Made by a program: the position numbers and the translations under genes | Notes under the pieces: model-generated | Databases searched by the model: none | What the model saw: the letters and a program-made list of their open reading frames with translations, nothing else | What the model was told of the DNA's origin: nothing | Shown here: one piece after another, positions 1-5,076 of the stretch | Numbering within the stretch: the stretch's first letter is position 1 | How the letters are laid out: the number at the start of each line of letters is the position of its first letter | Source: Candidatus Poseidoniaceae archaeon | GTDB lineage: Archaea; Thermoplasmatota; Poseidoniia; Poseidoniales; Poseidoniaceae | Assembly (NCBI GenBank): GCA_022451765.1 | Contig: JAKUNY010000118.1 | Location: 1 to 5,076, forward strand | DNA: 5,076 bases | Direction: 5' to 3'

Positions 1-48
1 TCTGGTACCGTCAAGTTGGTTACCATCGACGGGGAAATAAAGACGGGC

Positions 49-681
49 TCATTGGTTCGATAATTGAATTCTGACAGCATCCATGCATTTTCTTGAATAG
101 ATTCGTCCGTCTTCAATCAAGGTAGGCAACGATTTTCGCATTTCGACCCCATACGATTCTGGTAACGATTCAAGATTGCTTTGGACATTGAAAATGGCAC
201 CCTTTAGGGCAGCCGATGCTAGAAGACCAGCAACACCTGCATCCGAAGCAGCATTCGGGTTTCCCTTTTCAGTCAATTCTGGTAACAATTTTAGTAGACT
301 CATTGCTGCTTCTGCGGTACGGTAAGGCACAACAGCAGCACCCAAGGTCGCTGTTCGAATCGCATCTCTGCGCTCATTTTTCTCCTCATCAGTGCTTTTA
401 GGTAGTCGGAAGGATGCAACCACAGCATCAAAGGATTCGCTGTCTTCTATTGCTAATTTTAATCCCTCATCAAGCAGGGGTATCGCAACCGCTTTCACCT
501 GGTTAGCTACTTTCCATCCGGATTCATACGCTTCCTTTGACAGCGTAAGATCACTCACCATTATTGCGAGCGCTGCCGCTTGTCCGAGTGCTACACCTAC
601 AGCAGATCCACCTCCGGGGGTTGGTGCGTCACTGGCCAAGGCATCCTGAAATTCTCGTAATGTTTTGTCTGCCCACGTCAT
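49..681 (-). CDS. fchA: Formimidoyltetrahydrofolate cyclodeaminase (stand-alone FTCD C-terminal domain)
   Basis: This cytosolic enzyme converts 5-formimino-tetrahydrofolate to 5,10-methenyl-tetrahydrofolate and ammonia, the second step of feeding the histidine-derived formimino group into one-carbon metabolism. Seen in the protein (210 aa from this start) are the family glycine turn PTPGGGSA at residues 20-27, an acidic EDSESFDAV segment at about 79-87, and NPNAASDAGVAG at about 141-152, which corresponds to the conserved NP-S/A-SDAG motif. The rest is largely helical and alanine-rich, as expected for the all-alpha FTCD_C fold, and the length fits a single domain. I chose the ATG at 681 because it forms an ATGA overlap with the stop of the formiminotransferase and has GGAGAGGG just upstream (686-693). 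An in-frame ATG at 705 would add eight residues. The neighbouring gene encodes the preceding enzyme. The related bacterial methenyl-THF cyclohydrolase-like members are the alternative, but the neighbour makes cyclodeaminase the better call. Confidence 0.9.
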   Translation of the reverse strand: MTWADKTLREFQDALASDAPTPGGGSAVGVALGQAAALAIMVSDLTLSKEAYESGWKVANQVKAVAIPLLDEGLKLAIEDSESFDAVVASFRLPKSTDEEKNERRDAIRTATLGAAVVPYRTAEAAMSLLKLLPELTEKGNPNAASDAGVAGLLASAALKGAIFNVQSNLESLPESYGVEMRKSLPTLIEDGRIYSRKCMDAVRIQLSNQ

Positions 682-1718
682 GATTCCCTCTCCATTATCG
701 CCCATTCAATGATTCGCTCTTTTGGTTCGAAGTTACTTATCGAATTCAAGCCTAGTTTCTCAACAGCAACATCGATGTATTCTGATTCTGTTAAGCCATC
801 GTCTCCGTACCATCTGCCAGCCTCAAGCATTGCATCGAGTGGAACCAATCCAACCAGTTCACTCCCTTTTGTAGCACTGTTCATATTTTTGCAGAGACTG
901 TCGATTGTTTCAAACGCATGGTGGAGATTGGTGGTTTTGTAGTCTTGCAAATTCATAGAAACCTGGCTGATTCCGTGGGATTCTAACGGAACTCCCATTC
1001 CTTGTACTCCCAACAACAAACCTCCGGTTCGAAACTTCTGAGAGCCATCTGGGGATTTCAACAATCGACCTGAACTTCGAACAATTGAACCGATTTGTTG
1101 TGCGACATACGGTTCTGGGTCATCAATGTTGACGTTGTAGGCAAGCAAAATATCTCGAGCGCCTATTGTAATGCCACCACTTCTCTGTGATTTTTCGTTC
1201 CATTCGTTTGACCCAAGGTCTGGCATCCGAGTGTCTTCTGTATGAATGTCTGTTGAATTTGAAAAACGGTCCTCAAGTCCCTCATATTCACCTTTTCGGA
1301 GTGCTGATAGAGATTTTCGCATGTCGGACGTCGATGCATAACCGTACAGAAATACAGGTATGTTTTGTTCAGCGATCTGGTGAGCAACACGCTGAGCCAT
1401 TGCAACACAATCGAGCATGGTAATATTTCGAATCGGAATGAATGGACATACGTCAACACAGCCCATGCGTGGATGTTCGCCAGTGTGTATCCGCATATCA
1501 ATCTCTTCAATTGCCTTCCGAATCAATGCCAGAGCCGCACGTTCCACTGAATTCGTTGAACCTGCGAACGTTATGACGGTCCGGTTGTAATCAGGATCAG
1601 GTTCAACACCGAGTATTTTGACCCCCTCTACACGGGCAGCATCGACAATTCTCTCTATTTTTTCAGTATCTCTCCCCTCTGAAATATTAGGAACGCACTC
1701 AACGATGACATTTGACAT
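678..1718 (-). CDS. ftcD: Glutamate formiminotransferase (FTCD N-terminal domain)
   Basis: The enzyme transfers the formimino group of N-formimino-L-glutamate, made during histidine degradation, to tetrahydrofolate, giving glutamate and 5-formimino-THF. The 346-residue protein opens with VECVPNISEG (about 6-15), the family N-terminus. It has NRTVITF near 45-51 and the HTGEHPRMG active-site motif at about 78-86. Its histidine in GEHP falls at residue 82, the position of the catalytic histidine in mammalian FTCD. VDVCPFIPIRN follows directly. Further on are GARDILLAYNVN, QVSMNLQDY, ELVGLVPLDA and a terminal PKERIIEW segment, which together cover both subdomains of the transferase. Only the mammalian linker and the deaminase are missing, and the latter is the next gene. 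I prefer the ATG at 1718 on homology. A GTG at 1754 would add 12 residues and start 3 bases after the pan stop. Neither start has a convincing ribosome site. Confidence 0.94.
   Translation of the reverse strand: MSNVIVECVPNISEGRDTEKIERIVDAARVEGVKILGVEPDPDYNRTVITFAGSTNSVERAALALIRKAIEEIDMRIHTGEHPRMGCVDVCPFIPIRNITMLDCVAMAQRVAHQIAEQNIPVFLYGYASTSDMRKSLSALRKGEYEGLEDRFSNSTDIHTEDTRMPDLGSNEWNEKSQRSGGITIGARDILLAYNVNIDDPEPYVAQQIGSIVRSSGRLLKSPDGSQKFRTGGLLLGVQGMGVPLESHGISQVSMNLQDYKTTNLHHAFETIDSLCKNMNSATKGSELVGLVPLDAMLEAGRWYGDDGLTESEYIDVAVEKLGLNSISNFEPKERIIEWAIMERES
686..693 (-). promoter_or_regulatory. Shine-Dalgarno site of the cyclodeaminase gene
   Basis: On the minus strand this reads GGAGAGGG, with four bases before the ATG at 681. 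It lies inside the last codons of the formiminotransferase gene. Together with the ATGA stop/start overlap at 678-681 it supports the 681 start over 705 and suggests translational coupling of the two folate enzymes. Confidence 0.6.
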
Positions 1719-1757
1719 GACGGGTGGTTCGCAGGTCGGACTTTGAACATTCACCTG

Positions 1758-3011
1758 TCAACCATAGAGGCCTTCTGGAGATGATTGGCTACCTGATTGC
1801 GATTTCTTTCTGTTTAATCGCTCGATCGCTTTGGTAACATCAGCGTGTACGACAGTATCACGATCCGATCGAATAGCAATCATTCCTGCTTCAACACAGG
1901 TGGCTTTCAATTCCGCTCCGCTGTAACCTACAGTCGCTTGTGCAATTGATTTGAGCCTAACACCTTTGGTGTTCATCTTTGAAAGATGAAGCTCCAATAT
2001 CGCTCTTCGTGAATCTTCTTCGGGAATCGGAATTTCAATGATACGGGCGAACCGCCCGGTACGAAGAAGAGCATCGTCTAAAATATCTGGGCGGTTTGTA
2101 GCTGCAATGATTTTAACATGCTCCAATTCATCAAATCCATCCAATTCAGCCAGTAACTGCATCAAGGTCCGTTGGACTTCTCGATCACCGCTCGTAGAGC
2201 CATCAAGGCGTTTAGCGCCGATTGCGTCAATTTCATCTAAGAAAATAATTGAGGGTGATTTATCTTTCGCTAATGAAAACAATTCCCTAACAAGTCGTCC
2301 CCCTTCGCCAATGTATTTTTGAGCCAGCTCGGAGCCAACCATTCGAATGAATGTGGCATTTGTGTGGTGAGCAACGGCCTTTGCGAGAAGCGTTTTTCCG
2401 CACCCAGGAGGTCCAACGAGTAGAACACCCTTAGGGGGTTGAATCCCTACCTTTACAAACAACTCTGGTTTTGTTAAAGGAAGTTCAATTGCCTCCCTGA
2501 CTGAGAGTATTTCGTCATCCAGTCCTGCGACCATATCGTAGGTTATGTCTGGTTTTTCGACCATCTCTGAACCACTCACAATTGGATCCCAAGCATCGTG
2601 GAGAACTTCTACAAGGGATAACGAATCCTGATTAAGAGCAACTCTGGTACCTGGTTTTAGTAATTCAGGCTCAATTCGTTGGTTCAATGATACTTGGAAG
2701 ACAGTACCATTGGAGGACCGAACAATAGCGCGTTCCGGGTCCAGCACATCCTGCAATGTTCCAACAATAAGGGGTGGTGCGCGAAGATGTCGAACCTCTT
2801 CTTCAAGGCGGCCAGCCTGCTTCTTCACGCTACGTAATTCAGATTCAATGTGTGTTCTTTCACTGATTAATTCCTGTGTTTGCTCTTGAAGTCTACGGAA
2901 ATCTTGTTCAAGATTTTGGAAATCATCATCACGATGATTTTTCACTGGCTCAGAATTCCGATCGACTTCAGTTCCCATCGCAACCATTTGCCCCTTGGGT
3001 CCACAGTTCAT
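1758..3011 (-). CDS. pan: Proteasome-activating nucleotidase (PAN), AAA+ ATPase
   Basis: PAN is the hexameric ATPase that unfolds substrates and opens the gate of the archaeal 20S proteasome, the homologue of the eukaryotic Rpt1-6 ring. In the 417-residue protein a charged coiled coil (about 30-77) leads into LRAPPLIVG, the proline-containing junction to the OB domain (about 79-140). The AAA domain follows with Walker A GPPGCGKT (200-207), pore loop 1 aromatic KYIG (232-235), Walker B IIFLDEID (255-262), the nearly invariant GDREVQRTLMQLLAELDGF, sensor 1 IIAATNR (301-307) and an arginine-finger segment RTGRFAR (317-323). The C-terminus is LYG, an HbYX motif for docking on the 20S alpha ring. 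The usual finger sequence is RPGRFDR, so P-to-T and D-to-A are departures, but both arginines remain. Length is close to known PANs (about 400-430). I took the ATG at 3011. A TTG one codon upstream and ATGs at 2987 and 2978 are alternatives. It is divergent from mbf1. Confidence 0.96.
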   Translation of the reverse strand: MNCGPKGQMVAMGTEVDRNSEPVKNHRDDDFQNLEQDFRRLQEQTQELISERTHIESELRSVKKQAGRLEEEVRHLRAPPLIVGTLQDVLDPERAIVRSSNGTVFQVSLNQRIEPELLKPGTRVALNQDSLSLVEVLHDAWDPIVSGSEMVEKPDITYDMVAGLDDEILSVREAIELPLTKPELFVKVGIQPPKGVLLVGPPGCGKTLLAKAVAHHTNATFIRMVGSELAQKYIGEGGRLVRELFSLAKDKSPSIIFLDEIDAIGAKRLDGSTSGDREVQRTLMQLLAELDGFDELEHVKIIAATNRPDILDDALLRTGRFARIIEIPIPEEDSRRAILELHLSKMNTKGVRLKSIAQATVGYSGAELKATCVEAGMIAIRSDRDTVVHADVTKAIERLNRKKSQSGSQSSPEGLYG

Positions 3012-3086
3012 CAATACATCGTTGAATTACGACATCAAAAGCGAAGGGTTCATCAGATGTCAGCGAGAGGGGATAACGGGGATAAA
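3012..3086. promoter_or_regulatory. Divergent promoter region between pan and mbf1
   Basis: This is the only gap between oppositely facing genes, so both leftward and rightward transcripts should begin here. On the minus strand CGCTTTTGAT (3034-3043) is a TATA-like element. Its distance of about 25 bases to the pan ATG at 3011 would give a leaderless or nearly leaderless pan mRNA. On the plus strand TTGAATTA (3022-3029) is a weaker TATA-like element that would start the mbf1 transcript near 3050-3055. That is just before ATG 3057 and leaves a short leader before ATG 3087. The location is well supported, but the individual boxes are weak matches. Because MBF1 is a DNA-binding-fold protein, self-regulation is conceivable, but I see no clear palindromic operator. 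Confidence 0.4.
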
Positions 3087-3578
3087 ATGGGTGATTGTGA
3101 GTTATGTGGTGCCACCAATGTTTCAATTAGAGAACATCGTGTCAACAAGGCAATGTTGATGATTTGCCAAAAATGCGTGAACCAACTGAACCTCACACCC
3201 AAAGAAGAGGCACCTGGCCTAACCCAAGCCAGTTCAGAAACCGCCTCAAAACCCAAACAACGTCCATTTCGCAAGTCAAACATCATGAATAAACAACAAA
3301 AGGAACTCACTGATGACTTTTCTCGAAGAATTATCAATGGACGGAAGTCCAAAGGTTGGTCACAAGCACAGCTGGGCCAGCGAATGGCAGAAACCATCAA
3401 TGTCATCAAATCAGCGGAATCTGGAAAACCTCCAACCGATTCTGTCATTAGGAAATTCGAGATGATTCTTGGTGTAGAATTGATGGTTGAACCAACTGGT
3501 GACCATCAATCTATGATTGGGCAGAAATCCAACAGTCGTGGTATGACGATTGGAGATTTTCTAAAAGATCTAAGGTGA
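3087..3578 (+). CDS. mbf1: Archaeal multiprotein bridging factor 1 (zinc ribbon + HTH)
   Basis: Archaeal MBF1 is the homologue of the eukaryotic coactivator that bridges TBP and activators. In archaea and eukaryotes it has also been linked to small ribosomal subunits and translation fidelity. The 163-residue protein starts MGDCELCG and has two CxxC knuckles (C4/C7 and C27/C30) forming the N-terminal zinc ribbon. A basic, low-complexity linker follows (about 35-70). Then comes a Cro/XRE-type helix-turn-helix (about 77-134) containing NGRKSKGWSQAQLGQRM and IKSAESGKPP. The C-terminal GMTIGDFLKDLR corresponds to the short LTLGD-type tail of archaeal members. The open frame extends upstream, and an in-frame ATG at 3057 would add MSARGDNGDK. 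I prefer 3087 because archaeal MBF1 usually begins a few residues before the first cysteine and because a purine-rich GGGG run precedes it. tsr3 begins four bases after the stop. Confidence 0.92.
   Translation: MGDCELCGATNVSIREHRVNKAMLMICQKCVNQLNLTPKEEAPGLTQASSETASKPKQRPFRKSNIMNKQQKELTDDFSRRIINGRKSKGWSQAQLGQRMAETINVIKSAESGKPPTDSVIRKFEMILGVELMVEPTGDHQSMIGQKSNSRGMTIGDFLKDLR
3572..3578 (+). promoter_or_regulatory. Shine-Dalgarno site of tsr3
   Basis: AAGGTGA overlaps the last mbf1 codon and its TGA stop and ends four bases before the ATG at 3583. It is a good complement to the 16S rRNA 3' end. It fixes the tsr3 start and argues that mbf1 and tsr3 are translated from one message. Confidence 0.6.
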
Positions 3579-3582
3579 GTGC

Positions 3583-4128
3583 ATGGAGATACCTGTCCAT
3601 GCAATATGGCTTGCACAGGATGACCCAAGAAAGAACACTGCAGTACGCGCCTCGAGAGATAATTTGCTACGATTGCACAAAGATCTCCGACGGCTACCCA
3701 AGCGTGGTATTATCCTTGAACCTCTATGTGGAAAAGTCCTTGGGCCAGAAGATCGAGAAATATTTGAACAGAACGGTGCACTTGTCGGCCTTGATTGCTC
3801 CTGGGCGCAGATTGAAGATTCTGTTAAACATGTCATGCGACGCTCACGTCTACAGCCTCGTACGCTCCCTTTGTTGCTTGCTGCGAACCCAGTTAATTGG
3901 GGGAAACCGGGAAAACTCACCACTGTTGAAGCATTAGCAGCAGCGCTTTACCTCATGGGGCAAAATCGCCAAGCGACGGAATTGTTGAGTAAATTTCGAT
4001 GGGGTGAACAATTTATGAACTTGAACAAGGAGCCACTCAGAGCCTACACAGAAGCGAAAAGTTCCGCTGAACTCGTATCCTTGCAATTCGAATTTTTTGA
4101 TATCGAGGTTGAAGATGATGCGCAATGA
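3583..4128 (+). CDS. tsr3: Tsr3, small-subunit rRNA aminocarboxypropyltransferase (DUF367)
   Basis: Tsr3 transfers the 3-amino-3-carboxypropyl group of S-adenosylmethionine to a (methyl)pseudouridine or uridine in helix 31 of the small-subunit rRNA, near the P site (position 1191 of yeast 18S), late in ribosome maturation. In this 181-residue protein the diagnostic parts are GIILEPLCGKVLGPEDR (42-58), LVGLDCSWAQ (67-76), RTLPLLLAANPVNWGKPGKL (93-112), the EALAAALYLMG helix (116-126) and FRWGEQFMNLN (138-148). Length matches archaeal family members. The N-terminal region normally carries a CDPxxC(S/T) motif. Here it reads DDPRKNT (13-19), so both cysteines are replaced while D14, P15 and T19 stay. 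The last residues are acidic (EVEDDA). The start is fixed by the AAGGTGA site and the 4-base gap from mbf1, and the 3' end overlaps fdhD by 14 bases in another frame. Confidence 0.93.
   Translation: MEIPVHAIWLAQDDPRKNTAVRASRDNLLRLHKDLRRLPKRGIILEPLCGKVLGPEDREIFEQNGALVGLDCSWAQIEDSVKHVMRRSRLQPRTLPLLLAANPVNWGKPGKLTTVEALAAALYLMGQNRQATELLSKFRWGEQFMNLNKEPLRAYTEAKSSAELVSLQFEFFDIEVEDDAQ
4105..4109 (+). promoter_or_regulatory. Shine-Dalgarno site of fdhD
   Basis: GAGGT lies within the end of tsr3, five bases before ATG 4115 and eight before ATG 4118. It favours one of these two adjacent ATG codons over the upstream in-frame TTG at 4097, which would fall before the site. Confidence 0.5.
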
Positions 4129-4897
4129 CATTCATCATATCCCACTTCAAAGGATAACCGAAAGCGGTTCATCGATTGAAAAAGAATCCGTTGTCGTTGA
4201 GACCGCAATTCAACTGAATGCTCTCGACGAAAACGGTCAACTTTTCACCCACGCAACACTCCTAGCAACTCCTATTGATCTCATAGAATTGCATGCAGGT
4301 CACATTTTGTCTGAAGGCTATACCTTTGATACGTTGACAAAAGAATCCTTTGTTCACATCGATACACCGTATCATACCATTCAGTATGAAGGGAGATTGA
4401 ATGCCACCGTGCGAAAGCGTCCCGTAACAAGTTCTTGTGGAGCATGCAATCACCCCGATTTGCTTGTTTCGAACGTTCATGGTGTGATTGATTCCTCGGC
4501 ATTTGTTGACCTTGATTTGCAGTTCATTCATGATGCACTCGAAAAATTAACCACAAATATGCATCTCTTCCAAGAAAGCGGCGCATGCCACGGAGCCGGT
4601 CTTCTGTTTTTGGACGAGGGTTTACGGTTCGTTTCAGAAGACATTGGAAGACACAATGCAGTTGACAAAACCATCGGAAAAGCGACACTCGCTGGCACGG
4701 CCGATTTCAATAACGCCCTGATCCTACTTTCTGGAAGATGCGGTTGGGACATTGTTGCAAAAGCTGTTCGTAGCGGCATCCCTGCAATCGCATCCATTGG
4801 TGCATTTTCATCCGCTGCGGTACAATTAGCCCGTGAACATGGGGTAACATTGTTTGGTTTTGTGAAGAACGATGGAGCTTGGAAAGCAGGATATTAG
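4115..4897 (+). CDS. fdhD: FdhD, sulfurtransferase for molybdenum cofactor of formate dehydrogenase-type enzymes
   Basis: FdhD accepts sulfur from a cysteine desulfurase and passes it to the Mo-bis-guanine-dinucleotide cofactor, which gives formate dehydrogenases and related oxidoreductases their sulfido ligand. It is a cytosolic maturation factor. Seen in the 260-residue protein are ATPIDLIELHAGHILSEGY (about 51-69, the family TPxDLxEL..G.LLSEG block), the catalytic CxxC as SSCGACNH (C108, C111), ESGACHGAG in place of the usual TGGxHAA (about 154-162), EDIGRHNAVDK (175-185), then LLSGRCGWDIVAKAV and a C-terminal LFGFVKNDGAW. The length is typical. The start is ATG 4115 or the immediately following ATG 4118, each with GAGGT upstream, and the gene overlaps the tsr3 end, so coupling is likely. 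The gene just downstream looks like a molybdopterin oxidoreductase, its probable client. Confidence 0.93.
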   Translation: MMRNDIHHIPLQRITESGSSIEKESVVVETAIQLNALDENGQLFTHATLLATPIDLIELHAGHILSEGYTFDTLTKESFVHIDTPYHTIQYEGRLNATVRKRPVTSSCGACNHPDLLVSNVHGVIDSSAFVDLDLQFIHDALEKLTTNMHLFQESGACHGAGLLFLDEGLRFVSEDIGRHNAVDKTIGKATLAGTADFNNALILLSGRCGWDIVAKAVRSGIPAIASIGAFSSAAVQLAREHGVTLFGFVKNDGAWKAGY

Positions 4898-4945
4898 CCT
4901 GAATTACCTCCAAGCATTGATGAGTCAGATTGAGTTGCGTGTAGC
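4898..4945 (+). promoter_or_regulatory. Short gap between fdhD and the downstream oxidoreductase gene
   Basis: These 48 bases hold no open frame, no clear TATA box, no hairpin and no T-run terminator. The absence of a terminator is compatible with read-through from fdhD. The lack of a ribosome site before 4946 is compatible with a separate leaderless start. I cannot decide between them from the sequence. Confidence 0.25.
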
Positions 4946-5076
4946 ATGAAGGAGAGAATTGATGGGGTCACACCCCCTGATACTCATGGCTTGAGGCTCT
5001 CCAATACCAAAAAAACGGCTGCAGGTATACCGGCTGCTGTGTCTTCCTTGAACGACGGATTCCGTAAGATGGGCAT
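4946..5076 (+). CDS. Probable FdhF/YdeP-like molybdopterin oxidoreductase, N-terminus only (runs off the window)
   Basis: Only the first 43 codons are present, and the frame is open to the edge. The peptide contains KKTAAGIPAAVSSLNDGFRK (residues 23-42). This resembles the AAGGWGAVKSVANAVRKQM-type segment near the N-terminus of E. coli YdeP and related formate-dehydrogenase-alpha-like proteins, ahead of their molybdopterin domains. None of the catalytic or cofactor-binding residues lie in the window, so the call rests on this short similarity and on the fdhD gene 48 bases upstream. An in-frame TGA at 4931 means translation starts after it, and the ATG at 4946 is the first candidate. There is no good ribosome site before it, so it may be leaderless with its own promoter in the gap, or start at the in-frame TTG at 4991. 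If correct, it oxidises formate or another small substrate using Mo/W-bis-MGD. Confidence 0.6.
   Translation, partial: MKERIDGVTPPDTHGLRLSNTKKTAAGIPAAVSSLNDGFRKMG

Noticed and set aside
27..48. T-rich CTTTATTTCCCC on the minus strand after the cyclodeaminase stop, as a possible archaeal terminator
   Set aside because: The T runs are broken and short, and a further open frame may begin right after, so it is too weak to call.
1163..1510. Open frame of 115 codons on the minus strand in another frame of the formiminotransferase
   Set aside because: It is a shadow of a gene with unmistakable family motifs in the main frame and has no motif of its own.
3053..3448. Open frame of 131 codons on the minus strand opposite mbf1
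   Set aside because: It lies wholly antisense to mbf1, whose zinc ribbon and HTH motifs are clear. Its peptide has no recognisable domain and is odd in composition (many S, C and L).
3570..3937. Open frames on both strands overlapping tsr3 (117 and 120 codons)
   Set aside because: Both are out of frame with tsr3, which carries the diagnostic DUF367 motifs across the same bases.
4097..4114. TTG start giving FdhD six extra residues
   Set aside because: The ribosome site GAGGT lies downstream of this TTG and directly before the paired ATG codons at 4115 and 4118.
4950..4994. AAGGAGA followed by an ATG at 4962, looking like a strong ribosome site and start
   Set aside because: That frame stops after ten codons, and the YdeP-like peptide is in the frame of the ATG at 4946. 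It remains slightly odd that the best SD-like string is inside the gene.
5016..5037. CGGCTGC-type 7-base direct repeat
   Set aside because: It is short, occurs within coding sequence (ACG GCT GCA and CCG GCT GCT) and is explained by the repeated alanine codons.

Overview
The window looks archaeal, most likely euryarchaeal. It carries a proteasome-activating nucleotidase (PAN) with an archaeal/eukaryotic-type C-terminal HbYX tail, an archaeal multiprotein bridging factor 1 (zinc ribbon plus helix-turn-helix), and the archaeal/eukaryotic rRNA aminocarboxypropyltransferase Tsr3. Gene density is very high, genes overlap or nearly abut, and by eye the GC content is a little below half. Tetrahydrofolate-type formimino chemistry next to PAN would suit a heterotrophic Thermoplasmatota-like lineage, for example marine Poseidoniales. 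That placement is inference and was not tested by any search.

The layout is two divergent gene strings from one short intergenic region at about 3012-3086. Leftward, on the minus strand, are pan (1758-3011), glutamate formiminotransferase (678-1718) and formimidoyltetrahydrofolate cyclodeaminase (49-681). The last two overlap by an ATGA, so the two halves of the animal bifunctional enzyme FTCD are here separate but translationally coupled proteins. Rightward, on the plus strand, are mbf1 (3087-3578), tsr3 (3583-4128), fdhD (4115-4897) and the first 43 codons of a probable FdhF/YdeP-like molybdopterin oxidoreductase (from 4946, cut by the window edge). No gap without a gene exceeds about 80 bases. 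I see no tRNA, rRNA, CRISPR array, insertion sequence or attachment site.

Three themes are mixed. Information and quality control is represented by PAN (substrate unfolding for the 20S proteasome), MBF1 (transcription or ribosome-linked factor) and Tsr3 (small-subunit rRNA modification). Histidine breakdown is represented by the formimino transfer from formiminoglutamate to tetrahydrofolate and the cyclodeamination to methenyl-tetrahydrofolate plus ammonia. Molybdoenzyme/formate chemistry is represented by FdhD, which sulfurates the Mo cofactor, and its likely client just downstream. Both metabolic arms touch one-carbon metabolism, one at each end of the window.

No wholly new system is evident. 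The points most worth a second look are the fdhD/YdeP-like pair joined to a ribosome-maturation operon, the joining of pan to the folate genes, a non-canonical arginine-finger segment in PAN (RTGRFAR), a Tsr3 that has lost two N-terminal cysteines, and an FdhD with a variant second motif.
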